Made by a program: the position numbers and the translations under genes. The notes below the pieces were generated by a model. That model had not been told where the DNA came from, made no database searches, and saw only the letters and a list, made by a program, of their open reading frames with translations. DNA of 64,000 bases from Gordius sp. MW1. Lineage: Eukaryota > Nematomorpha > Gordioida > Gordea > Gordiidae. Below are positions 39,501-43,938 of this stretch, piece after piece. The stretch lies in contig OZ038533.1 of NCBI GenBank assembly GCA_964036665.1, positions 17,418,575 through 17,482,574 on the forward strand, in the 5' to 3' direction. Position 1 is the first letter of the stretch; every line of letters begins with the position of its first letter.

Positions 39501-40920
39501 TATATTAGTGTTGTAAAAACGGGTGGGTTTGGTTTGGTCGACCTTTAGTTTTAGTCGACTAAACATTTACAGACCAAAAATTTTTGGTCTGTTTTTCTTA
39601 GTCAACTTTTAGGCTTAGTCGAAATTTATAGAACGGACCATAGTCGACCGTTAGTCCTAACCGAAGGTCGACCAAACAAAACCTGGTCGTTTTACGACAC
39701 TAATGTGTATCATTGAATTGATTCGAAATTTTATAACAGGCTCTACGAAATGATTCCCAGCGCCATTAAATTTTTACAATCTGCCTCTCTTACCGCGGAT
39801 AAACCTGAAGGTAAATATTGCCATAACCTATCTTCATGGGCGTATTCAGGATTTGTATTAGCAGGGGCCCAATGATACTTTCTGAAATTTTAGCCATAAT
39901 TATATTAAATTTTAAAGTTTTTTGGGTTGGAAGGGGGGGGGGGAGGGGAAATCGTCCCTCCCTGCCTCCCCCTGGCTACGCCCATGCCTATCTCATTGAT
40001 TTATTGTCGTTGAATATCATTTCGAAATTTCCCCGTCTTAATACGGGCTTTCCTTTTTATTCCCAGATTCTGCCATTTTGGAACAAAAAGCGGTCATCAG
40101 TACTTGGTGCGACAATCGGCTATTCTTATTAAATCAGTTGGATTTAATCGGGGATAAATACAGTCCTGTAGACGCTAAAAAATTGGAAAAATGCAAAACT
40201 GAATTTGAAGCTAAAAGGCGGCACGTGGCCAAATACATTATAGCCCGTATGGGAGATAAATTAAATGGATACGACGGAGACCTTCTGCCTTATATATCAT
40301 CATCATTCAACTCCGATGAAAAGAACTCTCCATTTCCACTAACCGTACAAAAACAGGTATTTAGAATATACTAACCATTTAGCTTTCTGAAAAAAAATAC
40401 ATATTTTGCGAAGATAAAAGTTATATGTAAAAAAGTTAGGATTCATAAATATTTGGAAAACATTCCGATATTGCAATTGAATTATATTTATAAATGATAA
40501 TGCCGATTTTCTGTCTTATATCTATATCAGAATGTTTTCCAAATATTTATATATTTCTTAACTTTTTTATTTAAATTACTTTTATTTTCGCAAAATATGT
40601 ACTTTTTGGATTTAGAATAGTAGGTAAATATTTGTAACGTTTTCTTACTCTTTTTAAGGTTTCATACACCTGTTTTCGATCCTGTGTGAAATGTGATTTA
40701 TTTAGTTAAAAAGTTCCTCGTATTATTAACTACCACGCAATTATCGAAACCTTCATAATCTAATAATACCAATATCATCTGATTTCTTAGTTGCCTCTTT
40801 TTGAGTGGAACGCATCATTTTTATGGTTAAATTTTTCCCTAGGTTGATGCTCTTATCATTCAATCCAAAGCCAAGCATAACCTAGCTACGATATACGAGG
40901 GTTGGATGGCCTGGATTTAA
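1410..40920 (+). CDS. SMG1: SMG1 kinase gene, 58 exons
   Basis: This gene encodes the PI3K-related serine/threonine kinase that phosphorylates the helicase UPF1 during nonsense-mediated mRNA decay in the cytoplasm. Recognition rests on four matches to the SMG1 family. They are an N-terminal block with WIFSK followed by DIIIGW, the kinase N-lobe motif TKTKPKKL, the catalytic loop GLGDRHLGN with HIDFN, and a FATC end reading YEGWMAWI before the stop. I assigned exons by GT/AG sites and codon phase. The coding sum is about 11.04 kb, or about 3,680 residues, matching the family's usual length. Exon coordinates are given in the block entries that follow. The start is either ATG 1410 (an in-frame stop lies at 1389-1391) or an upstream exon outside view. 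Human SMG1 has about 150 extra disordered N-terminal residues. There is an apparent frame break in exon 6 and a phase clash at exons 17/18. Identity is very secure; integrity in this assembly is less so. Confidence 0.94.
3476..3601. mobile_element. MITE-B copy 2, SMG1 intron 2
   Basis: A short copy (126 bp) opening CATGGGCGTAGCCAG and closing GGCTACGCCCATG. The G-tract is reduced to five bases. Confidence 0.8.
5146..5295. mobile_element. MITE-B copy 3, 20 bp after exon 4 donor
   Basis: CATGGGCGTAGCCAA to GGCTACGCCCATG. It begins 20 bp inside intron 4, so the 5' splice site and its flank are almost directly followed by the element. Confidence 0.85.
5690..5900 (+). repeat. Dispersed repeat G, copy 1
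   Basis: Shares CGCGAGCACGCACACC, CTGTTCGGTGCACTAG and CTCGAGCAGATGG, in the same order, with the reverse complement of 44300-44530. The function and class of this repeat are unknown to me. Confidence 0.7.
6024..6260 (-). repeat. Family C repeat, copy 1 (intron 4)
   Basis: On the minus strand it starts TTGCTATGCGATTTATGGGC and continues through TTGTCCGTC, AATAATTGCCGTGG, TTATGCTTCTG, ATGACC and CTCGCCCGAGCCCAA to CGACTGAT. The same order of blocks appears at about 15563, 17269, 36525 and 48604. It is probably non-autonomous. No coding sequence is seen. Confidence 0.8.
6866..6926 (+). repeat. Family C end fragment with (GTCC)n expansion
   Basis: Begins TTGCTATGCAATTTATGGGC like family C, but the GTCC motif is expanded to about six tandem units at 6903-6926, after which homology stops. 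Confidence 0.7.
7176..8770 (+). repeat. CCATTGG-hairpin minisatellite in SMG1 intron 5
   Basis: Two arrays (7176-7790 and 7966-8770) of units about 105-130 bp long. Units share GACTATTATGATTGTT, TTTTTGGCCGTCCGCTGGCT and GACCAATGG followed shortly by TGACCATTGGCCAA. CCAATGG and CCATTGG are complementary, so each unit can form a short hairpin. A spacer at 7800-7885 duplicates 6968-7055 (GTGCCCCACCCCTCATCTC), which suggests a larger duplicated block. One stray unit lies at 12186-12275. Confidence 0.85.
9110..9170 (+). repeat. C/T-rich low-complexity tract
   Basis: About 60 bases of CCCTTCC-type repeats, 50 bp before the exon 6 acceptor. It could act as an unusually long polypyrimidine stretch. 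Confidence 0.8.
9223..9719 (+). CDS. SMG1: SMG1 exon 6 with apparent frame break
   Basis: The acceptor is AG at 9221-9222, and one base completes the split codon from exon 5. The first frame runs through YLLVSIRSKIKRL to about FPWLVDKMI (near 9579) and then loses resemblance to SMG1. A second frame, open from 9550 to a stop at 9724, continues with DFLILLERVQAIFNKFCHL and fits the family's HKFCKGLL region. Moving between the frames needs one extra base near 9575-9604, so the genome appears one base short. The exon end is 9707 or 9719. Both leave two codon bases, which match the single base opening exon 7. Remaining in the first frame to the donor at 9647 would end in phase 0 and clash with exon 7. 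No plausible mini-intron of the right size is visible. Confidence 0.75.
10214..17052 (+). CDS. SMG1: SMG1 exons 7-15: central helical region
   Basis: Exons are 10214-10444, 10712-10957, 11679-11842, 13083-13225, 13871-14098, 14884-15137, 15374-15518, 16195-16353 and 16844-17052. The segment is the middle of the SMG1 solenoid leading into the FAT region. Landmarks are FLERLEQLISDTIEG in exon 10 (family: YLENLEKLMYNAYEG) and FYLNNQGVCTEWFVRIKMA in exon 11 (FYTNRQTCQDWLTRIRLS). Others are GLENVCKAICCLV in exon 12 and IEECFWCLRDFESYASW in exon 15 (KACECYISIADWAAVQEW). All eight internal phases are compatible. Exon 8 starts well before its first in-frame TTG, as the acceptor at 10710-10711 shows. 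The exon 11 donor coincides with the end of a MITE-A copy. Introns 9-14 hold most of the MITE-A and family C insertions of this half of the gene. Confidence 0.9.
11101..11483 (-). pseudogene. LINE reverse-transcriptase C-terminal fragment
   Basis: The minus strand in SMG1 intron 8 reads MLLYGSET, then TTEEKLLKATEMTMIRQSL, LDHVTNDFLRTKMGIQPM and NRLRWYGHILRR. These are the conserved tail of non-LTR retrotransposon polymerases found in many animals. There is a stop just after GSET, and the frame ends in low-similarity sequence. Neither the polymerase core nor the endonuclease is present. It is a 5'-truncated relic on the strand opposite SMG1. Confidence 0.8.
12186..12275 (+). repeat. Single unit of the CCATTGG minisatellite, intron 9
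   Basis: GACCGTCCGCTGGCT and GACCATTGGCCAA match the array at 7176-8770. It shows that the unit also exists alone, so the array probably arose from a dispersed element. Confidence 0.7.
12340..12475 (+). repeat. Three-fold repeat ending in a tRNA T-arm-like motif
   Basis: Three imperfect copies of a segment of about 45 bp containing ACTGATATGGGTCCCTGTGC. The last copy ends GGGTTCGAATCCCAGAGAGG, which fits a tRNA T-arm and B box (GGTTCGAATCC). No complete cloverleaf can be drawn. This is probably part of a tRNA-derived SINE. Confidence 0.5.
12650..12805. mobile_element. MITE-A copy a, intron 9
   Basis: Begins GTGTTCTAAAAACGGCTGGG and ends GCCCAGCCGATTTTAC. MITE-A has inverted ends of about 38 bp (consensus GTGTTGTAAAAACGGCTGGG outward from each side) and TA at both borders in good copies. 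This copy has a decayed right border. Confidence 0.8.
13620..13800. mobile_element. MITE-A copy b, intron 10, intact TA borders
   Basis: A 181-bp copy with near-perfect ends and TA at 13618-13619 and 13801-13802. The inner arms include GGTCGACC. It is among the best copies from which to define the family. Confidence 0.88.
14100..14242. mobile_element. MITE-A copy c abutting the exon 11 donor
   Basis: The left end starts at or one base after the GT donor of exon 11 (14099), reading GTTTAACAAAACGCCTGGG against the family GTGTTGTAAAAACGGCTGGG. The right end is lost where a MITE-B fragment begins (CGTAGCCAG at 14242). Confidence 0.75.
14242..14370. mobile_element. MITE-B copy 4, partial, fused to MITE-A
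   Basis: Starts CGTAGCCAGCATTGG, keeps the G-tract and the AAATTTTTAGATT centre, then loses homology. One end is missing. Confidence 0.7.
15563..15785 (+). repeat. Family C repeat, copy 2 (intron 13)
   Basis: TAATTGCTATGCAATTCATGGG through TTTCAATAATTGCC and CTCGCCCGAGCCCAAATT to CCGACTGATTACC. It begins about 45 bp after the exon 13 donor. Confidence 0.8.
16380..16562. mobile_element. MITE-A copy d, 26 bp after exon 14 donor
   Basis: GTGTTGTAAAAACGGCTCGG to CAGCCGTTTTTACAACAC. The right border has TA, the left has TT. It sits very close to the exon 14 5' splice site. Confidence 0.85.
17269..17640 (+). repeat. Family C repeat, copy 3, longest uninterrupted copy
   Basis: The full order of family C blocks, then TAGGTTGTTGCC, GATGATTGCGAAACTGGC and CTACTTTATCTGACCCC. 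This 3' part is useful because the copy at 48604-50580 is split by an insertion between the same two blocks. Confidence 0.8.
17841..22400 (+). CDS. SMG1: SMG1 exons 16-26: FAT region
   Basis: Exons are 17841-18140, 18737-18887, 19391-19658, 19802-20018, 20092-20149, 20598-20823, 20901-20991, 21445-21711, 21841-21964, 22095-22256 and 22369-22400. They form the helical FAT region that wraps the kinase. Exon 16 (DVLIHSLRESLANPM) fits the family's VQLLRSSVCLATALNP. Exon 18 has VADWSMVASNRYDFW (AKSWAALASWAYRW). Exon 25 has FVALQRFCQDPSY (VRQSICNLLCRVAQDSPH). Exon 17 ends in phase 0 at 18887, but the frame of exon 18 that is open and conserved needs one base carried over. Reading exon 18 in phase 0 meets TAA at 19439. 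Exon 20 is only 58 bases and exon 26 only 32, yet both keep phase with neighbours. From exon 18 onward every junction is consistent. Confidence 0.87.
18975..19070 (+). repeat. Half copy of the 40394-40608 fold-back element
   Basis: ATAAATATTTGGAAAACATTC and TGCCGATTTTCTGTCTTAT match the left arm and centre of the element at 40394-40608. The right arm is absent. It is in SMG1 intron 17. Confidence 0.7.
22785..22965 (+). repeat. Family H repeat, uninterrupted copy (intron 26)
   Basis: Contains CGCAATTAACTTAAAAG, GCGCCATC, TTTAGCATGTGAGTC and CGCTCTTATAAGAGCGCAT. The same blocks flank the transposon at 25626-26909, so this copy represents the empty site for that insertion. Confidence 0.75.
23099..27380 (+). 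CDS. SMG1: SMG1 exons 27-30: FRB-like region
   Basis: Exons are 23099-23274, 24010-24184, 25032-25268 and 27240-27380. Exon 27 has LEQAWINGLQMYQNDFKR, matching the SMG1 FRB-like LWDELWLGVLLQQHMYVLRR. Exon 29 carries FWNQFSPKIAEIHAEFDALF (family: HEKWFQDNYGDAIENALEK). Exon 30 leads into the kinase N-lobe (AEMLERYQGRKNSKLPLAK). The exon 27 acceptor is the AG at 23097-23098. The next AG would put a stop in frame, so the earlier one is required. Phases are 0, 2, 0, 0. The 1,971-bp intron 29 hosts a Tc1/mariner-like element with long inverted arms. Confidence 0.92.
23312..23468. mobile_element. MITE-B copy 5, 37 bp after exon 27 donor
   Basis: A degraded left end (GGGGCTTAGCCAA) with nine Gs and an intact right end GGCTACGCCCATG. 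It is followed 75 bp later by MITE-A copy e. Confidence 0.8.
23544..23737. mobile_element. MITE-A copy e, intron 27
   Basis: GTGTCGTAAAAACGGCTGG to its complement ending TTACGACAC, with TA on both sides. The paired change G-T-C-G in both ends shows that the two termini share a subfamily-specific variant. Confidence 0.85.
24328..24745. mobile_element. Family E element, copy 1 (intron 28)
   Basis: Left TTAGACTACCTAGACTGCTTA and right CATGAACAGTCTGTATG are imperfect inverted ends. The interior is shared with 38661-39076 (TTTCATATGGTAAAATTTGT, CTCCCATGTCTTTCTGC, GCAGATGGCAC). No coding sequence is seen. Confidence 0.7.
25626..26909 (-). mobile_element. Tc1/mariner-like transposon with long inverted arms
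   Basis: This 1,284-bp element is in SMG1 intron 29. The ends read CAGCGTTTCTCTATTTGTTTG inward from each side, and TA flanks both (25624-25625 and 26910-26911). The arms extend about 430-450 bp. Between them the minus strand (26102-26350) encodes MDNVPFHHSQIVKN and LPPYSPFLNPIEEVVSKLK, the C-terminal half of a DDE_3/IS630-Tc1 superfamily transposase. This includes the N-x-P-x-E motif region that supplies the last acidic residue. The N-terminal half is absent, so the copy is non-autonomous. It is nested inside a family H repeat. Confidence 0.87.
27500..27961. mobile_element. MITE-A copy f with internal tandem amplification
   Basis: Left TA then GTGTAGTAAAAACGACTGGG, right CAGCCGTTCTTACAAC. 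The centre has about three copies of a unit of roughly 95-100 bp containing GTTTAGTCGACTGGTCGAC and TTGGTCTATTTCTCAGATTT, making it more than twice the normal family length. It is 120 bp after the exon 30 donor. Confidence 0.85.
28124..30820 (+). CDS. SMG1: SMG1 exons 31-34: PI3K-like kinase domain
   Basis: Exons are 28124-28230, 28592-28702, 29386-29779 and 30377-30820. Exon 31 carries the N-lobe ATP-binding segment LQTKTKPKKLTF. Exon 32 has HEDLQLDHKVLQF (family: LEDLHLDERIMQF). Exon 33 has DRAGLIQMV and PLYGLYKTW (SGLIQWV, PLFGLYKRW), followed by a Ser/Pro-rich insert near residues specified by 29520-29740 and then MYYEKLQPAL. Exon 34 holds the catalytic loop GLGDRHLGN (Asp, Arg, His and Asn all present), the metal-binding HIDFN, and KVPFRMT-like NVPFRMTPIIEMALG. 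HIDFN in place of the more usual DFG is normal for this family. All key catalytic residues are intact, which argues for a functional kinase. The exon 31 donor is an unusual GTGACT. Confidence 0.95.
29219..29346. mobile_element. MITE-A copy g, before exon 33
   Basis: The left end is degraded (GTGTCGTATGGTCGACC, with the middle of the arm deleted). The right end is AACCCAGCCCTTTTTACAAC. It stops 39 bp before exon 33. Confidence 0.7.
29803..29974. mobile_element. MITE-B copy 6, 23 bp after exon 33 donor
   Basis: CATGGGCGTAGACGAGG with a run of ten or more Gs, to GGCTACGCCCATG. It directly follows the kinase-domain exon 33. Confidence 0.85.
31352..39810 (+). CDS. SMG1: SMG1 exons 35-56: C-terminal insertion domain
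   Basis: Twenty-two exons lie at 31352-31716, 32369-32597, 32731-32865, 33311-33402, 33509-33614, 34038-34092, 34249-34319, 34411-34479, 34581-34791, 35012-35154, 35415-35499, 35554-35627 (or from 35533, also in frame), 35746-35863, 35906-35951, 35998-36163, 36225-36296, 36343-36461, 36805-36976, 37035-37133, 37976-38177, 39151-39469 and 39740-39810. They sit between the kinase and FATC, where SMG1 uniquely has a long insertion that regulates autoinhibition. The encoded length (about 1,000 residues here) agrees with that. Exon 35 begins GTFRETVYEGMRALRQN, matching the end of the kinase C-lobe (GVFRLSCEQVLHIMRRG). Most of the rest is weakly conserved helical sequence, recognised by phase continuity and position. 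Exon 55 has a basic stretch, PKHRRKRNQ. The exon 35 donor (GTAGCG at 31717) avoids the in-frame TAG two bases on. Confidence 0.87.
32939..33071. mobile_element. MITE-A copy h, intron 37
   Basis: GTGTTGTAAAAACGGCTGGG to CCGTTTTTACAAC with TA borders. A shortened interior makes it 133 bp. Confidence 0.82.
33429..33449 (+). repeat. Poly(C) tract in intron 38
   Basis: About 21 consecutive Cs, 27 bp after the exon 38 donor. Such tracts are difficult to sequence, and the length may be inexact. Confidence 0.8.
33697..33877. mobile_element. MITE-A copy i, intron 39
   Basis: TA, GTGTTTTAAAAAGGGCTAAG at left and CAGCCGTTTTTACAACAC, TA at right. It is 181 bp, the same length as copy b. Confidence 0.85.
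36525..36790 (+). repeat. Family C repeat, copy 4, next to exon 52
   Basis: AATTGTTATGCAATTTATGGG to CGACTGATTACC. Its end lies about 15-20 bp before the exon 52 acceptor (AG at 36803-36804), so the element's edge supplies or adjoins the branch point and pyrimidine region. Confidence 0.8.
37238..37384. mobile_element. MITE-A copy j, intron 53
   Basis: TA then GTGTTGTAAAGATGGCTGG. The right end (CCCGTTTTTTACCAC, TA) is shortened by a deletion within the arm. Confidence 0.78.
37774..37939. mobile_element. MITE-B copy 7, before exon 54
   Basis: CATGGGCGTAGCCAGGATTG to GGCTACGCCCATG, with G-tracts on both sides and an AT-rich centre. It is close to the family consensus and ends 36 bp before exon 54. 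Confidence 0.88.
38252..38389. mobile_element. MITE-A copy k, intron 54
   Basis: TA, GTGTTGTAAAAACGGCTTGG to CGTTTTAACAACAC, TA. The host flanks also carry CTTACAGA on each side next to the TA, which might be a longer direct repeat or chance. Confidence 0.82.
38431..38562. mobile_element. Degenerate fold-back relative of the Tc1-like element
   Basis: Arms TTTTGCACTTCTTGGCTCTC and its complement around CTCCCGCACACTGGTAGG share the inner sequence of 25626-26909 and 61474-61646 (ACACTAGTAGGAGAG). Outer ends are decayed. Confidence 0.65.
38661..39076. mobile_element. Family E element, copy 2 (intron 54)
   Basis: The ends CATAGACTACATAGATTGCT and the complement of TCTATCTAGTCTATG are inverted with few mismatches, 416 bp apart. 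The interior matches 24328-24745. It probably belongs to a non-autonomous DNA transposon family. Confidence 0.78.
39508..39700. mobile_element. MITE-A copy l, 38 bp after exon 55 donor
   Basis: TA, GTGTTGTAAAAACGGGTGGG to CGTTTTACGACAC, TA. It has full-length arms with the GGTCGACC core. Confidence 0.85.
39835..39985. mobile_element. MITE-B copy 8, 24 bp after exon 56 donor
   Basis: CATGGGCGTATTCAGG to GGCTACGCCCATG. It occupies over half of the 256-bp intron 56. Confidence 0.85.
40067..40920 (+). CDS. SMG1: SMG1 exons 57-58: FATC end and stop
   Basis: Exon 57 is 40067-40356 and exon 58 is 40843-40920. Exon 57 reads HVAKYIIARMGDKLNGYDGD, placed like the VSVWKRVKAKLEGRDVD segment of vertebrate SMG1. 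Exon 58 encodes only 25 residues, NLATIYEGWMAWI being the FATC signature (family: NLAQLYEGWTAWV). The TAA is 40918-40920. FATC packs on the kinase and is needed for activity, so its preservation supports a live gene. Phase 0 joins both exons. A polyadenylation signal follows 46 bases after the stop. Confidence 0.95.
40394..40608. mobile_element. Fold-back element in SMG1 intron 57
   Basis: The arms are about 75-90 bp. The left has ACATATTTTGCGAAGATAAA and AAATATTTGGAAAACATTC. The right is the reverse complement in matching order (GAATGTTTTCCAAATATTT, TTTTCGCAAAATATGT). The centre is TGCCGATTTTCTGTCTTAT. No coding capacity is seen. Confidence 0.75.
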
Positions 40921-40966
40921 TACGCGCACACTGTACAGTCAGGATCACTGGCAATTCTCAATTCTC

Positions 40967-40972
40967 AATAAA
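40967..40972 (+). terminator. Poly(A) signal of SMG1
   Basis: AATAAA 46 bases after the SMG1 stop. It is the first canonical signal downstream and is placed where a short 3' UTR would end. Confidence 0.7.
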
Positions 40973-41207
40973 AGGGGTTTTGGAGGGTAGAGAACTCGAT
41001 GGGCAATCGAGTTCTGAAATACCAGGATGCTCTTTGGATATCCTTAAAATCCACTCCTCACTATCCTAACGCTTTTATTTAAACCTACGAAAAGTTTTTG
41101 CCAAACACAACTCTCTCACACACACACAACCCTAAATTCATACGTCATTAATTTAAACGGCCACGTCATCGGTTAAAAGTAAGATTGCAATAATTGATAT
41201 TTGATAT

Positions 41208-41344
41208 CATGGGCGTAGCCCGGGGGGGCATTTGTTGAAATTTATTAAAATTATGGCTAAAATTTGAGAAAATGATCCTTTTGCCCCTCCCTAAATCATT
41301 ATTGACCCCCCCCCTCTGTAATTCCAACGCTGGCTACGCCCATG
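41208..41344. mobile_element. MITE-B copy 9
   Basis: CATGGGCGTAGCCCGGG to GGCTACGCCCATG, with part of the left half deleted. It is intergenic. Confidence 0.8.
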
Positions 41345-41525
41345 TTCGATATCAAAAAAGTATGACAAATTGTGGTATTTTGTGGGCTATCTCGACTTTT
41401 ATTTTTACGTTGCCTTTTATGCAATTAGTGAAACTTACTGCTACTTGTTAATTTTGCTCTTACTTGCTAAATCTCTCTTTTTGTCCTTTATTATTATAAA
41501 TAATGACTAAATTTATTACTCACTA

Positions 41526-41670
41526 CATGGGCGTAGCTAGGATTGGATTTAGGGAGGGCGAAATGATAATTTTTGAAATTTTAGCCATAATTATATTATA
41601 TTTTGAAGAAATTTTGAATTTAGAGGGGTTCAGCCGCCCATTCCTGCCACCGCCTTGCTACGCTTACGAC
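41526..41670. mobile_element. MITE-B copy 10
   Basis: CATGGGCGTAGCTAGGATTG to CCTTGCTACGCTTACG. Right-end decay suggests an older copy. Confidence 0.75.
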
Positions 41671-42179
41671 TCATTATATTTAAAAAGGTTCAAAGGTTAT
41701 GTTTAATAAACTTAAATCTAATCATTAAACCGGTGGATTGAACGAGCAAGCTTATTTCTAAATTTGTTTTACTTTTATTATATAGGTGACGCAATAAATC
41801 GCACGTACCAAAAATAAGCATTGTCCCCTTGCAGAGAAATAAGGAAGGATTCGGGGCCCGAGGTAAAAGTGGTCACGGGTGGCAAAAGCTGCATTCTAAC
41901 CCCTATCTGGCAAAACTTTGAATAATGTTTGTTAAACAGAAGCACCCATACATTTCATTTTTTTGATTTTTACAATATATAGACGATAAAATTATCAAAA
42001 AATGTTGTACCATATATCGTCACTTATTTTAATATCTTATTAATTGTAGCTTATCGTATCTGTCGTCGTAACAATTTATATCCATCTATTATCGCCACAC
42101 TCAAATTTTCCATGATGCTTTAGTTTTTGAGAAAGATAAATATTTTATTTTTAGCGTTTATTAATGTTTTTGTAAACTA

Positions 42180-42232
42180 TGTAAAAACGGCTGGTTTTTG
42201 TTTGGACCAAGATGTCGACTAAGAAATAGTTT
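42180..42232. mobile_element. MITE-A end fragment (copy m)
   Basis: Only the left arm is present: GTAAAAACGGCTGG, then TTTGTTTGG and GTCGACTAAG. Confidence 0.65.
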
Positions 42233-42400
42233 TATTCAGAAACAAATAATTATAATCATTATATGTTTCTTAATTAAGTTTCAATAGCTGTTTGTCATAC
42301 TAAGGTGGTCAGCATCTTTAGATATTTGGATGAGGGGTGACACTCGGCTATCCAGGCCTGACAGCCGTGTTGACGATGTGATATATTTTACGAATTGGGT

Positions 42401-42759
42401 TCAAAATGCCACAGTCCAAAATGCCACACTGAATATCACGAAAAATTAAATCTCAAATGGGGAGGGAATTTGATGTTTATCTAATCCTAACCCCAACTTA
42501 AAACGCTGACCTAAAACACTATCCTGAACCTTAACCCTCTCCCTTAAAGTTTTATAGTGCAGCAATAATTGTTAAATGCATACGCATGCGCATTATTAAA
42601 ATGCGCAGCTATCTGATTGGTCTGTTAAATGCACACGCATGCGCATTATAAAAATGGAAATTGGGCGCTTGCGCAATGAATAAATTGATTGACGAATCTC
42701 ACGATTGTGAGATTCGTGAAACGTGAGATTCAGTGGTATTTTGGACTGTGGTATTTTGA
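42401..42759. mobile_element. Fold-back element beside a tRNA-like sequence
   Basis: The left TCAAAATGCCACAGTCCAAA and the right arm ending TGGACTGTGGTATTTTGA are inverted copies about 38 bp long. Inside are two direct repeats with ACGCATGCGCATTAT (near 42581 and 42633) and a palindrome GAATCTCACGATTGTGAGATTC near 42693-42714. No coding sequence is seen. Confidence 0.75.
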
Positions 42760-42774
42760 AATGATACCTATCAA

Positions 42775-42843
42775 AGTGCCGAAAGCGGGATTTGAACCCG
42801 CAAGCTCTTGTTCAAAGGCACAGCCTATATCGACTGCGCCCCC
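42775..42843 (-). other. tRNA-like sequence (SINE head or tRNA relic)
   Basis: The minus strand has a perfect T-arm, GCGGGTTCAAATCCCGC, a B box GGTTCAAATCC and an A-box-like GCGCAGTCGATATAGGC at the correct spacing for a tRNA of about 69-72 bases. The acceptor ends (GGGGGCG and TCGGCAC) pair poorly, so a functional tRNA is unlikely. It reads straight into the fold-back element at 42401-42759, as a tRNA-derived SINE head would. Confidence 0.55.
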
Positions 42844-43588
42844 ATTGTTTCTTAATTAAGATAAAATAAAATTGCTTAAGGGGTCAAAGATTATTGCCTT
42901 GGGGGGAGGGCCAAGGGTCCAGGTTTTTGCTTTGGGGGGGGGGCATTGGCCCCCACGGTTCCCCCTAGTTACGCCAAGGCTTTCATTTGCCAAGGCACAA
43001 TTACATAAACGTTATTTCTCAAAATTTTATAGACGATATTCATTTTCGAATCAGCTTAGCTTCTACGTAAAATAAAATAACATTCAACGCTCTTGTGTAA
43101 ATATCAAACGAAAGGTATAAGTTGACTCTGTGTAAACAAAATTTGTATGACGCACGATTCGATGATGCAAACTTTATTTGCCAAGTTTTATTTGTGGAAT
43201 TGTTTATCTCGCTCAGATTTCTTAGAAAATTTGTAAATTTTAAACATCATATAACAGTAAACTCTTTACATGTTTTAATTAAATTATAGAAAAAAATTTG
43301 CATTCCTGGCATTACAGGGCCCCAGGGTCAAGCTAGGGAGAACTTTAAGAACACAAAAATAGGCCGGAATTGGTATGGCCTGATGATATATCGCCATTAC
43401 AATATATTTATGTATGCAGAAATATGCTGTTTAAATAAAAAAATATAAAGCATTTTAAGTGTAATCAAATTTTGTTTTTAATAAAAACTTAATTCTTAAT
43501 TAAAAAAAAATAATTTTAAATCTTTAAGCTATAAAATAATATCCACATTTTTTAGTCAAACGACAAAATTTTTAAAAATTATTTACAG

Positions 43589-43702
43589 CCGACTAAAATA
43601 GCCGTAATTTTCGATTTACACGAGACTGATTTCTTCCAACTAGAGACCCGTCATACAAAAATCTTTGCAGCCCAGATACATAAAAATATGTATGCCATAT
43701 GA
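43589..43702 (+). other. Orphan terminal-exon-like stretch
   Basis: A strong acceptor (TTATTTACAG) is followed by 37 codons and a TGA, reading IAVIFDLHETDFFQL and IFAAQIHKNMY. Composition looks coding, but I found no upstream exons and no poly(A) signal close by. It could be the last exon of an unknown gene, a lost-gene relic or chance. Confidence 0.3.
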
Positions 43703-43743
43703 ATTTTGGAATTAATTAACAAAAGTTAGTAGGGTGGTAACTA

Positions 43744-43938
43744 GTGTTATAAAAACGGCTGGCTTTTGTTTGGTCGACCTATGCTATGGTTTTAGTCGAC
43801 ATAAGGTAAACAGACCATAGGATTGACCTAAAAACAACCTTGGTCTAGTCAGGCGACTAAGAAAAACAGACCGATAAATCTTTGATTTGTTAGTCGACTA
43901 AAACCAAAGGTAGACCAAACAAAACCGTTTTAGAACAC
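43744..43938. mobile_element. MITE-A copy n, intergenic
   Basis: TA, GTGTTATAAAAACGGCTGG to CCGTTTTAGAACAC, TA. It carries the interior variant with GTCGACATAAGG. Confidence 0.83.

Larger units (their letters stand above)
40973..43588. other. Intergenic stretch after SMG1
   Basis: No gene is recognised. It contains MITE-B copies at 41208 and 41526, a MITE-A fragment at 42180-42232, a fold-back element with a tRNA-like neighbour at 42401-42843, a short (AC)n at about 41112 and a G-rich MITE-B relative at 42893-42980. A 28-base segment at 41836-41863 is bounded by CCCCTTGCAG and GTAAAAG and could be a micro-exon, but nothing else supports it. Confidence 0.6.

Noticed and set aside
41836-41863. 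Micro-exon after the SMG1 stop
   Set aside because: The bordering sites are good, but it lies after an intact FATC end and stop, with no partner exon. It is kept only as a remark.
42775-42843. Functional tRNA gene
   Set aside because: The T-arm is perfect but the acceptor ends do not pair, and the sequence reads into a repeat.
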